Below are positions 1-5,597 of a DNA stretch of 7,819 nt, one piece after another. The notes below the pieces were generated by a model. The model did no database searches, was not told the DNA's origin, and saw only the letters and a list, made by a program, of their open reading frames with translations. The position numbers and the translations under genes are program-made. The stretch's first letter is position 1. The number at the start of each line of letters is the position of its first letter. This DNA comes from Nitrospirota bacterium (GTDB lineage Bacteria > Nitrospirota > Thermodesulfovibrionia > Thermodesulfovibrionales > Magnetobacteriaceae), in assembly GCA_015233265.1 (NCBI GenBank), contig JADFXZ010000101.1, positions 1 through 7,819 on the forward strand, given 5' to 3'.

Positions 1-417
1 CCCCTGCTTCAGAGGATTGCGCTTGACCCGATACTTGCCAAAACGAAACTGATAGCTGAGGCATGGGACGCCGCAGGACTTTATCAAGTGGGTACATTTC
101 CGCACTCTGGCAGATGGGCAGAGTGGAACGGCAAGTTTCGCGATGACGTAAGGCGGTTTGTCAGGGGGGAAAAGGGCCTTGTGCCGGTTATGATGAAGAG
201 GCTTACCGGTTCACCGGACCTGTATGAACAGGGCGGGCGCGAACCCTACCACAGCATAAACTTCATAACTTGCCACGACGGCTTTACACTTAAAGACCTT
301 GTCTCAGAAAGCATAACGAGATCAACGGTGAAGACAACCGGGACGGTTCGGACGACAATCAGAGCTGGAACTGCGGCTGCGAAGGCCATTCGGAGTCGTG
401 TATTATCCAATGTCTGA
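1..417 (+). pseudogene. glgX: Glycogen debranching enzyme, upstream fragment (5' end outside window, frame broken near 306)
   Basis: This is the middle of a GH13 isoamylase-type debranching enzyme, which hydrolyses alpha-1,6 branch linkages in glycogen or limit dextrins in the cytoplasm. The frame is open from base 1, so the gene begins upstream. Two family landmarks are visible: KLIAEAWDAAG, whose Glu (nt 58-60) matches the GlgX general acid/base, and NFITCHDGFTLKDLVS, whose Asp (nt 277-279) matches the transition-state Asp. The segment RWAEWNGKFRDDVRRF between them is also typical. Right after LVS the true coding frame is lost. The residues from about 307 to the stop at 415-417 are Thr/Arg/Ala-rich and unlike the family, whereas another frame restores the family sequence. 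I therefore treat true coding as ending near 306. The cause may be a real mutation or an assembly error; only a second sequence can tell. The family call is confident, but glgX versus treX is not resolved. Confidence 0.85.
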
Positions 418-977
418 GAATGAGACAGATGAAAAACTTTGCTGCAATAATGCTTTTATCACACGGGGTGCCGATGATTCTGGGCGGCGATGAGATGGGG
501 CGCTCACAGCTTGGTAATAATAACGCCTACTGCCAGGACAATGAAATCAGCTGGGTCGATTGGCATCTGACCGAAAAAAACGCCAGCCTCGTCAGGTTTT
601 TCAGGTTATTAATAAAGTTCAGGAAGACAATGCCGCTATTGAGACCTGAGACGTTTCAGGACAACGGGACGAGTGCTGTGACATGGCATGGGGTTAAACT
701 CAACAAACCAGACCTTGAGTATCACTCGAGAACCCTTGCGATGCTGCAGATCGGCGCTGCAGACGGCAGCGATATATACATGGTTATGAACTCCTACTAC
801 GAGCAGTTACGATTTGACCTGCCTCAGCTGCCGCGCCATAAAAAGTGGTACAGGATAGTCGATACCAATCTTGCACCGCCGCATGACATAGAAGACACGG
901 ATAAAGAAATAGTTCTAAACGAACAGAGGTTTTACAATGTGGCACCGCGCTCGGTGCTGATTCTGATAAGCAAGTGA
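309..977 (+). pseudogene. glgX: Glycogen debranching enzyme, C-terminal fragment in the shifted frame
   Basis: This continues the same debranching enzyme in a different frame. From 309 the frame reads KHNEINGEDNRDGSDD and then NQSWNCGCEG, the conserved stretch that normally follows HDGFTLKDLVSYNE in GlgX. It continues into MILGGDEMGRSQLGNNNAY with CQDNEISWVDW (late barrel strands) and the C-terminal beta domain (YHSRTLAM, then NVAPRSVLILISK at the stop). The first in-frame ATG is at 420 with no Shine-Dalgarno before it. A protein started there would lack all catalytic residues, so it is unlikely to be an independent gene. If 1-306 and 309-977 were joined, the protein would look complete at its C-terminus. 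No terminator follows; glgB starts 106 nt later behind its own promoter. Confidence 0.85.
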
Positions 978-992
978 TATATAACCGGCAGA

Positions 993-1022
993 TTGACATA
1001 ATAGTGTTTGTTAGGGTATTAT
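993..1022 (+). promoter_or_regulatory. Sigma70-type promoter for glgB
   Basis: A perfect -35 box TTGACA (993-998) and a -10 box TATTAT (1017-1022, five of six consensus bases) are separated by 18 nt. Transcription would start near 1029, giving a leader of about 55 nt before glgB. It lies in the gap between the debranching-enzyme stop and glgB, so glgB can be expressed independently of the broken upstream gene. This is prediction from consensus only. Confidence 0.6.
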
Positions 1023-1083
1023 CTGCATGAGATGGTTTTGTGTTGAACCGTTAACTGGCATAAAGACAACGAGGAGGCAATGA

Positions 1084-3309
1084 ATGAACATTAACGAGCA
1101 GATTGATATGGTAGTACAGTCGGTTCACTCTGATCCATTTGCAGTGTTAGGGGCACATCTGACGAAATTTAACGATAAGGATGCCGTAGCGGTAAGGGCG
1201 TTTCTTCCTGGAGTGAAAGAGTTATTTATCGTAAGGACAGATAAGATAAAAAAGGTATATGCCGCGACAAAAATCAGGCAGGAAGGTTTTTTTGAGGCCA
1301 TCGCCGAGACGGCAACCGAAATATTTCCTTATAAATTAAAGGTCGTCTACGAAGACGTCCGGTTGCGGGAGTTCGTAGACCCATATACATTTCTTCCGGT
1401 ATTGACCGATTTTGACCTTCATTTGATGGAGGAGGGTACACACTATAAAAAGTACGAAAAGCTGGGCGCACACGTTATGTCGATAAACGATGTCGAAGGT
1501 GTGTTTTTTGCCGTATGGGCGCCTAATGCTATAAGGGTCAGCGTAGTCGGGGATTTCAACAACTGGGATGGAAGGGCAAATCCCATGCGCATCAGAGGTA
1601 TGCACGGCATATGGGAGTTGTGTATACCGGGGTTGCAAGAGGGCGATGTCTATAAGTTCGAGATAAAGGGTAGGTATCAGGGATATATCGGGACTAAGTC
1701 CGACCCTTATGGATTTTATGCTGAGGTTAGGCCAAAAAGCGCTTCTATTGTCTATAATATAAATAAATACAAGTGGAACGACAACGAATGGATTACCAAA
1801 AGGCGTGAGACAAATTGGCTTGAGTCGCCTATTAGTACATATGAAGTGCATCTGAGCTCATGGATGAGAATACCGGAGGAGGAATCACGCTGGCTGACGT
1901 ATCGTGAATTGGTTGATAAACTTATCCCGTACATAAAAGAAAATAATTTTACCCACATTGAACTTATGCCAATAACTGAACACCCGCTGGATGCCTCATG
2001 GGGGTATCAGCCAGTGGGGTATTTCGCGCCGACGAGCCGCTTTGGCACACCGGACGATTTCATGTTTTTTGTAGACAAGTGCCACGAAAACGGCATTGGG
2101 GTAATAATGGATTGGGTTCCGGCTCATTTCCCGCGTGACTCGCACGGCCTTTCCTATTTTGACGGCACCGCCCTCTATGAGCACGCAGACCCGCGCAAGG
2201 GCGAACACAGGGACTGGGGCACACTGATATTCAACTATGGCAGGAACGAAGTTCAAAACTTCTTGCTGGCAAATGCCCTGTTCTGGATTGATAAGTATCA
2301 CCTAGACGGACTGAGAGTTGACGCGGTTGCCTCGATGCTCTATCTTGATTATTCGAGAAAACATGGTGACTGGATTCCAAATCAGTACGGCGGCAATGAA
2401 AACCTCGAGGCGGTTGCCTTATTAAAGCGTTTTAACGAAGTGGTGCACGGCTACCACCCCGGTGTTATGACAATAGCTGAGGAGTCGACGGCGTGGCCGA
2501 TGGTGTCGCGGCCTACATATATAGGTGGGCTTGGATTCAGCCTAAAATGGAACATGGGATGGATGCACGACATACTTCTATATTTTGAAAAAGACCCCGT
2601 GCACAGGAGATTCCATCACAATAATCTGACCTTTGCGTTGCTCTATGCCTTTACAGAGAATTTCGTCAATGTGTTTTCCCACGATGAGGTCGTGTATTTG
2701 AAGCGTTCGATGCTGGATAAAATGCCTGGGGATATGTGGCAGAAATTTGCGAACCTGAGGCTGCTCTATACGTACATGTACGCTCAGCCTGGCAAGAAAC
2801 TAATGTTTATGGGCAGTGAATTTGGTCAGTGGAGGGAGTGGAATTTTGATGCGAGCCTTGATTGGCATCTGCTTGATTATGAGCCTCACAGGAAGCTCCT
2901 CAACTATGTAAGAGACCTCAACGCGCTCTATAGGGATGAGAAATCCCTGCATGAGGTCGACTTCAGTAATAACGGGTTTGAGTGGATAGATTTCAGCGAT
3001 TACCAGAACAGTCTCATCTCATTCATGAGAAAAGGGAAAGACCCTGATGACATAATGATCTGCGTGTTTAACTTTACACCGGTAGCACGGCAGAACTATC
3101 GCATAGGAGTCCCAATAGAGGGATTTTATAAGGAAATGTTAAACAGCGACGCTGAAATCTACTGGGGCAGCAATGTTGGCAACTGGGGTGGATTCCACGC
3201 CGACCACATATGGTGGCAAGGCCGCCCGTATTCGTTGTCTCTGCAGTTGCCGCCGCTGGGTGCGGTGCTGTTAAAGCCAATAAAGAAGGTAGAAGAGCCG
3301 GAGTCTTAA
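1084..3309 (+). CDS. glgB: 1,4-alpha-glucan (glycogen) branching enzyme GlgB
   Basis: GlgB cuts alpha-1,4-glucan chains and re-attaches them as alpha-1,6 branches during cytoplasmic glycogen synthesis. The 741-residue product is the usual full length (E. coli about 728). Domains in order: an N-terminal N1 module (1-105); a CBM48-type beta-sandwich at about 130-215 (VWAPNAIRVSVVGDFNNWDG); the GH13 barrel at about 250-600; and a C-terminal beta domain (about 630-735, NFTPVARQNYRIGVP). Catalytic residues fit the family: nucleophile Asp413 in DGLRVDAVASMLY, acid/base Glu466 in TIAEESTAWP, and Asp534 in FSHDEVV, all offset by 8 from E. coli. The start is well supported by GAGGAGG (1071-1077), 6 nt before the ATG. 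An ATG at 1080 is out of frame. One oddity: the motif after SHDEVV, normally HGK, reads YLK here. Neighbours are the broken debranching gene upstream and a strong terminator downstream. Confidence 0.97.
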   Translation: MNINEQIDMVVQSVHSDPFAVLGAHLTKFNDKDAVAVRAFLPGVKELFIVRTDKIKKVYAATKIRQEGFFEAIAETATEIFPYKLKVVYEDVRLREFVDPYTFLPVLTDFDLHLMEEGTHYKKYEKLGAHVMSINDVEGVFFAVWAPNAIRVSVVGDFNNWDGRANPMRIRGMHGIWELCIPGLQEGDVYKFEIKGRYQGYIGTKSDPYGFYAEVRPKSASIVYNINKYKWNDNEWITKRRETNWLESPISTYEVHLSSWMRIPEEESRWLTYRELVDKLIPYIKENNFTHIELMPITEHPLDASWGYQPVGYFAPTSRFGTPDDFMFFVDKCHENGIGVIMDWVPAHFPRDSHGLSYFDGTALYEHADPRKGEHRDWGTLIFNYGRNEVQNFLLANALFWIDKYHLDGLRVDAVASMLYLDYSRKHGDWIPNQYGGNENLEAVALLKRFNEVVHGYHPGVMTIAEESTAWPMVSRPTYIGGLGFSLKWNMGWMHDILLYFEKDPVHRRFHHNNLTFALLYAFTENFVNVFSHDEVVYLKRSMLDKMPGDMWQKFANLRLLYTYMYAQPGKKLMFMGSEFGQWREWNFDASLDWHLLDYEPHRKLLNYVRDLNALYRDEKSLHEVDFSNNGFEWIDFSDYQNSLISFMRKGKDPDDIMICVFNFTPVARQNYRIGVPIEGFYKEMLNSDAEIYWGSNVGNWGGFHADHIWWQGRPYSLSLQLPPLGAVLLKPIKKVEEPES

Positions 3310-3314
3310 AGCCT

Positions 3315-3354
3315 TTAAAAGCGGCGCCGTTGCTTTAAGCGGCGCCGCTTTTAA
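3315..3354 (+). terminator. Rho-independent terminator after glgB, probably bidirectional
   Basis: A 15-bp perfect inverted repeat (3315-3329 with 3340-3354) has core arms GCGGCGCCG and CGGCGCCGC around a 10-nt loop (TTGCTTTAAG). The GC-rich stem is flanked by AAAA on the left and TTTT on the right. It sits 5 nt after the glgB stop and is followed by an A/T-rich tract. The symmetric A/T flanks mean it could also stop transcription on the opposite strand, although no gene on that strand is seen here. Confidence 0.9.
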
Positions 3355-3515
3355 GATATTTAATTAAAAAAAGTATTGATTTTATCACTGAGACTATGGC
3401 AATATGCGTAGGCAGGACCGGGTGGAAAGGTTGTCGGCAGGATCGTCGAAAACACTGGTGTAAAGATGGGCGGGAGTTTAAAATAAAGTCAGGCAGTATG
3501 CGTGGTGGGGGTAGG
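3355..3515 (+). other. Intergenic leader between the glgB terminator and the SurA-like gene
   Basis: The frame of the downstream gene stays open back through this stretch to an ATG at 3396 and an ATG at 3498. The predicted residues are Arg/Cys/Gly/Trp-rich with no family resemblance, and a clear signal peptide only begins after 3516, so I read it as leader. I find no convincing promoter here. TTGATT at 3376-3381 has no good -10 at 16-18 nt. The heptamer TATGCGT occurs twice (3403-3409, 3497-3503), and GGCAGGA twice (3411-3417, 3436-3442). I recognise no known riboswitch. Confidence 0.4.
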
Positions 3516-4493
3516 ATGCAGGTGAGAGAGGCATTAGATAGATTTCGGTTAGTGATTTTTTGTTTAATAGCAGGGTTTTCGATTGTAATTCCGCTGTCGT
3601 CCCATGCCATAATGCTTGACCAAATAGTTGCCTTGGTCGATAAAGAAGTCATCACTTGGAGTGATTTGTATAAGGCCATGGAGTTTGACCTCAAAGAAAA
3701 AGTGAGGGATATGTCAGGTAAGGAGCGCCTTAAGTTTCTGAAAAAATACGAGAGAGATTTCCTTGAAAAATTGATAGAGATGAAACTGCAGCTGATGTAC
3801 GCCGAGACCCAGCATATCACCGTATCGGACAAAGAAGTAGAAGCGGCTATTGAGGATATACAGAATAAGTATTCGTTAACAAAGGATCAATTTAAAGAGG
3901 CTCTTAAGAAGGAAGGCTTCCTATATGATGAGTACAGAAAGAGGCTTGGCGACCAGATACTCCTGCAAAAGGTAGGAAGTGTGATTATGGCCGAGAGGGT
4001 AATCGTGACTGAGGACGAGGTGGCTGCGCGTACCAAGACATCAAAGCTCACAAAAGGGCCTCTAAAGTATAAGTTAAGGTTGATATTAATTGCAAAAAAG
4101 GCTGATAAAGAAGAGAATTTGTTGGTGAAGAAAAAGGCTGAGGATGTATATGACCGGTTGATGAAAGGGGCTGATTTCAGGTCGATGGCTACCCAATTTT
4201 CTGATGACGCAAGTGCGGCTGCAGGGGGTGATCTAGGGTTTGTCAGCGGGGATGAGATGGCTAAAGAGCTGCTTTCGGTGGTGCAAGGGCTGAAGGAAGG
4301 CAGCATAAGCAGGATATTTCTTACGCCAAACGGGTATAACATAGTCCAGTTGCTCGAGAAAAAGCAGATCGACACAGATGAGAAGTTAAGCTCGGAGGTC
4401 AGGGTTGAATTACTCGAAGAGAAGGCCAGGCGTGTTCATAAGGATTGGATAAAATCCCTTAAAGAAAAGCGCTTTATTAAAATTATTCTATAA
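3516..4493 (+). CDS. SurA-like periplasmic chaperone / parvulin-type peptidyl-prolyl isomerase
   Basis: The protein is probably an exported folding factor that binds unfolded outer-membrane proteins and may isomerise prolyl bonds in the periplasm. From the ATG at 3516 it has 325 residues. Residues 1-31 form a signal peptide (basic start, hydrophobic core LVIFCLIAGFSIVIP, likely cleavage after SSHA). Residues 32-165 match a SurA N-terminal chaperone domain (MLDQIVALVDKEVITWSDL, mostly helical, Lys/Glu-rich). Residues 183-283 form one parvulin domain (DFRSMATQFSDD, then GGDLGFVSGDEM and FLTPNGYNIVQLLE). The last 40 residues return to helix. E. coli SurA has about 428 residues and two parvulin domains, so this is a short, one-parvulin member and I give no symbol. 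The start is uncertain: ATG 3516 has GGGGG only 4 nt before it, and a GTG at 3522 has better spacing to the same G-rich tract. ATGs at 3396 and 3498 give unlikely extensions. Confidence 0.85.
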   Translation: MQVREALDRFRLVIFCLIAGFSIVIPLSSHAIMLDQIVALVDKEVITWSDLYKAMEFDLKEKVRDMSGKERLKFLKKYERDFLEKLIEMKLQLMYAETQHITVSDKEVEAAIEDIQNKYSLTKDQFKEALKKEGFLYDEYRKRLGDQILLQKVGSVIMAERVIVTEDEVAARTKTSKLTKGPLKYKLRLILIAKKADKEENLLVKKKAEDVYDRLMKGADFRSMATQFSDDASAAAGGDLGFVSGDEMAKELLSVVQGLKEGSISRIFLTPNGYNIVQLLEKKQIDTDEKLSSEVRVELLEEKARRVHKDWIKSLKEKRFIKIIL

Positions 4494-4510
4494 AATACTT
4501 TAAATAATTC

Positions 4511-4539
4511 TTGACATAAGATATAATGTTTGTTACTAT
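4511..4539 (+). promoter_or_regulatory. Sigma70-type promoter(s) for the ihfA-merR-tRNA unit
   Basis: A perfect TTGACA (4511-4516) is followed after 17 nt by TACTAT (4534-4539, four of six consensus bases), predicting transcription from about 4546. A perfect TATAAT (4522-4527) lies between them. It is too close to that -35 but is 17 nt from TTTAAA (4499-4504, four of six), so a second overlapping promoter is possible. The boxes lie 18-46 nt after the stop of the SurA-like gene, which lacks a clear terminator of its own. Confidence 0.6.
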
Positions 4540-4587
4540 ACACAATCCTGGGTGGGCTTAGAATAGAGCGGCAGGAACAAAGAATTA

Positions 4588-4643
4588 ACAAAGGCGGGAT
4601 GAAGGCGTGACAAAGGCGGAAATAAGGGCATGACAAAGGCAGA
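4588..4643 (+). repeat. Imperfect 22-23 nt tandem triplication over the ihfA start
   Basis: The word ACAAAGGC occurs three times (starting at 4588, 4610 and 4633), spaced 22 and 23 nt. The matching context is AACAAAGGCGGGA, then TGACAAAGGCGGA, then TGACAAAGGCAGA. Between the copies the spacers are also alike: ATGAAGGCG and AATAAGGGCA. The last copy contains the first codons of ihfA, so the ribosome-binding region and start codon look partly duplicated upstream. Each AAAGGCGG tract can serve as a Shine-Dalgarno for the start codon that follows it. Confidence 0.75.
4607..4633 (+). CDS. Possible 8-codon leader ORF overlapping the ihfA start
   Basis: A GTG at 4607 opens a frame coding V-T-K-A-E-I-R-A and stops at TGA 4631-4633. 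It resembles the start of IHF alpha itself (M-T-K-A-D-I), as expected from a duplicated gene start. Its stop overlaps the ihfA ATG as ATGA, the classic arrangement for translational coupling. AAAGGCGGG (4590-4598) lies 8 nt before the GTG, comparable to the spacing of AAAGGCGGA before the ihfA ATG. Whether it is translated is unknown. It may be a by-product of the duplication rather than a functional leader. Confidence 0.35.
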   Translation: MTKAEIRA

Positions 4644-4902
4644 TATTATCAACTCGCTATTTGAGAATGTCGGCCTTCCAAAGAAGGAGTCTGAGGAGAT
4701 TATAGAGACGATTCTCGACACCATGAAAAAGACGTTTTCAGATGGTGAGTCAATAAAGATTTCCGGGTTTGGGACTTTTAATGTAAGAAAGAAGCGTTCG
4801 CGCCGTGGGCGTAATCCCAAAACAGGGCAAGATATAGAGATCACGCCACGGACAGTTGTGACCTTCAAGCCAAGCAACCATTTAAAGGTAAAGGTGGAGT
4901 AA
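4630..4902 (+). CDS. ihfA: Integration host factor alpha subunit (IHF/HU family)
   Basis: This 90-residue HU-family protein would bind and sharply bend DNA as a heterodimer with IHF beta, organising the nucleoid and assisting sigma54 promoters, recombination and replication. The N-terminal helices are MTKADIINSLFENVGLPKKE; the dimer core and turn KISGFGTFNVRKKRSRRGRN lead to the DNA-binding arm. The arm tip is RNPKTGQDIEI, with the Pro that intercalates into DNA, followed by TPRTVVTFKPSNHLK. The MTKADI start and total length fit IHF alpha better than HU (usually MNKxELI) or IHF beta. Two genes point the same way: a MerR-like gene and a proline tRNA directly downstream. The ATG at 4630 has AAAGGCGGA 9 nt upstream. 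pheST, often the upstream neighbour in other bacteria, is absent; the gene has its own promoter. Confidence 0.9.
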   Translation: MTKADIINSLFENVGLPKKESEEIIETILDTMKKTFSDGESIKISGFGTFNVRKKRSRRGRNPKTGQDIEITPRTVVTFKPSNHLKVKVE

Positions 4903-4908
4903 ATCCTG

Positions 4909-5328
4909 ATGATCAAGCCACAGTCAACAGAGTCGGGCAAAAAAGCAAAAAAAGAAGACACCCCGCACAAGCTCTTCTATAAAATAGGGGAGGTCAGCAG
5001 GCTGACCAGCTTGGAGCCATATGTGCTGAGATATTGGGAGACGGAGTTTGGTTTTCTCAAGCCGCGCAAAGGCAAATCCAAGCAGCGTATGTATCAGAAG
5101 AAAGACATTGAAATGCTGATGGAGATAAAGCGGTTGTTGTATGATGAGCGCTTTACGATAGAAGGGGTAAGAAAGAAGCTCTCTGGCAAGTTTGAGGAAG
5201 ATATTGACTCGCCCATCGATGTGGTGGAGGTAAAGGAGCCTGCGGCATCAGCTCATTCAACGGCAAGGCAGCAAATAGAGAAAATAAAGTCACGCCTGAG
5301 AGAACTCCAGTTAATACTAAGAAGATAA
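4909..5328 (+). CDS. MerR-family transcriptional regulator (ihfA-adjacent type)
   Basis: A 139-residue DNA-binding protein. After a Lys/Ser-rich N-terminal tail (1-20), the winged helix-turn-helix spans about 22-90: FYKIGEVSRLTSLEPYVLRYWE is the HTH, and FGFLKPRKGKSKQRMYQKKD is the wing and following strand. IEMLMEIKRLLYDERFTIEGVRKKL completes the domain. Residues 100-117 look like a flexible linker, and 118-139 form a short Lys/Arg/Glu helix likely to dimerise as a coiled coil. There is no cysteine at all, so it cannot be a metal or redox sensor of the MerR/SoxR kind, and there is no room for a large effector domain. It starts 6 nt after ihfA, with GGTGGAG (4892-4898) inside the ihfA end as ribosome-binding site, so the two are co-transcribed. 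The signal and targets are unknown. Confidence 0.88.
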   Translation: MIKPQSTESGKKAKKEDTPHKLFYKIGEVSRLTSLEPYVLRYWETEFGFLKPRKGKSKQRMYQKKDIEMLMEIKRLLYDERFTIEGVRKKLSGKFEEDIDSPIDVVEVKEPAASAHSTARQQIEKIKSRLRELQLILRR

Positions 5329-5338
5329 AAGGAAATAC

Positions 5339-5413
5339 CGGGGCGTAGCGCAGCCTGGATAGCGCACTCGCTTGGGGTGCGAGTGGTCGCCCGTTCAAAT
5401 CGGGTCGCCCCGA
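5339..5413 (+). tRNA. tRNA-Pro (anticodon GGG)
   Basis: The complete cloverleaf can be drawn by hand. Acceptor stem CGGGGCG (5339-5345) pairs with CGCCCCG (5406-5412), with discriminator A5413. The D stem is GCGC/GCGC (5348-5351, 5362-5365). Anticodon stem CTCGC/GCGAG (5367-5371, 5379-5383) encloses loop TTGGGGT with anticodon GGG at 5374-5376. T stem GCCCG/CGGGT (5389-5393, 5401-5405) carries loop TTCAAAT. The 3' CCA is not encoded (ATT follows), so it must be added enzymatically. It lies 10 nt after the MerR-like gene and is probably cut from the ihfA-merR transcript. It would read CCC and CCU proline codons. Confidence 0.97.
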
Positions 5414-5484
5414 TTTCTTAGTTATGTATGATGTCATAACGTATGTTTCAATCTCTGTTAAGTTAGTGTAGCTATAGGGTGCTC

Positions 5485-5511
5485 TGGATTCCTGCTTTCG
5501 CAGGAATGACA
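5485..5511. repeat. Dispersed hairpin repeat of the 'VIPAKAGIQ' (REP-like) kind
   Basis: A perfect 8-bp stem ATTCCTGC (5488-5495) / GCAGGAAT (5500-5507) closes a TTTC tetraloop, flanked by TGG and GACA. Read on the minus strand it encodes V-I-P-A-K-A-G-I-Q or, in another frame, S-F-L-R-K-Q-E-S-R. Both peptides are well known as spurious proteins made by this widespread intergenic palindrome in many proteobacterial and related genomes. It is probably mobilised in trans by a REP-associated transposase. It may also act as a weak terminator or RNA-stabilising hairpin here. Confidence 0.8.
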
Positions 5512-5514
5512 TAT

Positions 5515-5540
5515 TTTATGATTTGCTCGTTTATGATTTG
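5515..5540 (+). repeat. 11-nt direct repeat pair upstream of cheR
   Basis: TTTATGATTTG occurs exactly twice, at 5515-5525 and 5530-5540, with centres 15 nt apart and only CTCG between them. The pair directly abuts the weak promoter candidate for cheR, so it could be a tandem regulator site. It could equally be a chance feature of A/T-rich DNA or a relic of a small duplication. Confidence 0.6.
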
Positions 5541-5550
5541 TTTATATAAA
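5523..5550 (+). promoter_or_regulatory. Weak candidate promoter for the cheR-cheW operon
   Basis: TATAAA (5545-5550) matches five of six bases of a sigma70 -10 box. TTGCTC (5523-5528), 16 nt earlier, is only a poor -35 and overlaps the direct repeats. I see no sigma28 (flagellar) or sigma54 signature nearby. A poor -35 with repeats over it would fit activator control, but this is conjecture. Confidence 0.25.
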
Positions 5551-5597
5551 TGTAACACAATATCAGCTTTACAGAGAGACTTTCGGCAGTTTATGGC

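Larger units (their letters stand above)
5414..5597 (+). other. Intergenic region between tRNA-Pro and cheR
   Basis: This stretch of 184 bases carries no gene that I can support. It contains an inverted repeat GTTATG/CATAAC (5421-5426, 5435-5440, 8-nt loop) just after the tRNA, without a T-run; a dispersed hairpin repeat (5485-5511); a pair of 11-nt direct repeats (5515-5540); and a weak promoter candidate. An apparent reverse-strand ORF across it is made of the tRNA and the hairpin and is not a gene. Confidence 0.6.

Noticed and set aside
300..320. Programmed ribosomal frameshift in the debranching enzyme
   Set aside because: There is no slippery heptamer, no obvious stimulatory hairpin, and the family is not known to use frameshifting. 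Deletion or sequencing error is simpler.
1336..1851. Reverse-strand ORF of 171 codons inside glgB
   Set aside because: It lies wholly opposite well-conserved GlgB coding sequence and shows no domain of its own.
3335..3832. Reverse-strand ORF of 165 codons, starting opposite the SurA-like signal peptide
   Set aside because: Serine- and leucine-rich shadow of a Lys/Glu-rich gene, running into the terminator, with no recognisable family.
3887..4375. Reverse-strand ORF of 162 codons
   Set aside because: Antisense shadow of the parvulin domain; its composition is what the opposite strand of such a gene gives.
4465..4500. Terminator after the SurA-like gene
   Set aside because: Only a loopless AAAGCGCTTT palindrome inside the coding end and A/T-rich DNA are present; no stem-loop with a T-run.
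5153..5512. Reverse-strand ORF of 119 codons
   Set aside because: It is the shadow of tRNA-Pro, the merR end and the dispersed hairpin (S-F-L-R-K-Q-E-S-R). Such translations are known artefacts.
5414..5597. CRISPR array or integrated element at the tRNA 3' end
   Set aside because: There are no regularly spaced repeats, no integrase, and no duplicated tRNA 3' end in the window. The repeats seen are one hairpin and one 11-nt pair.
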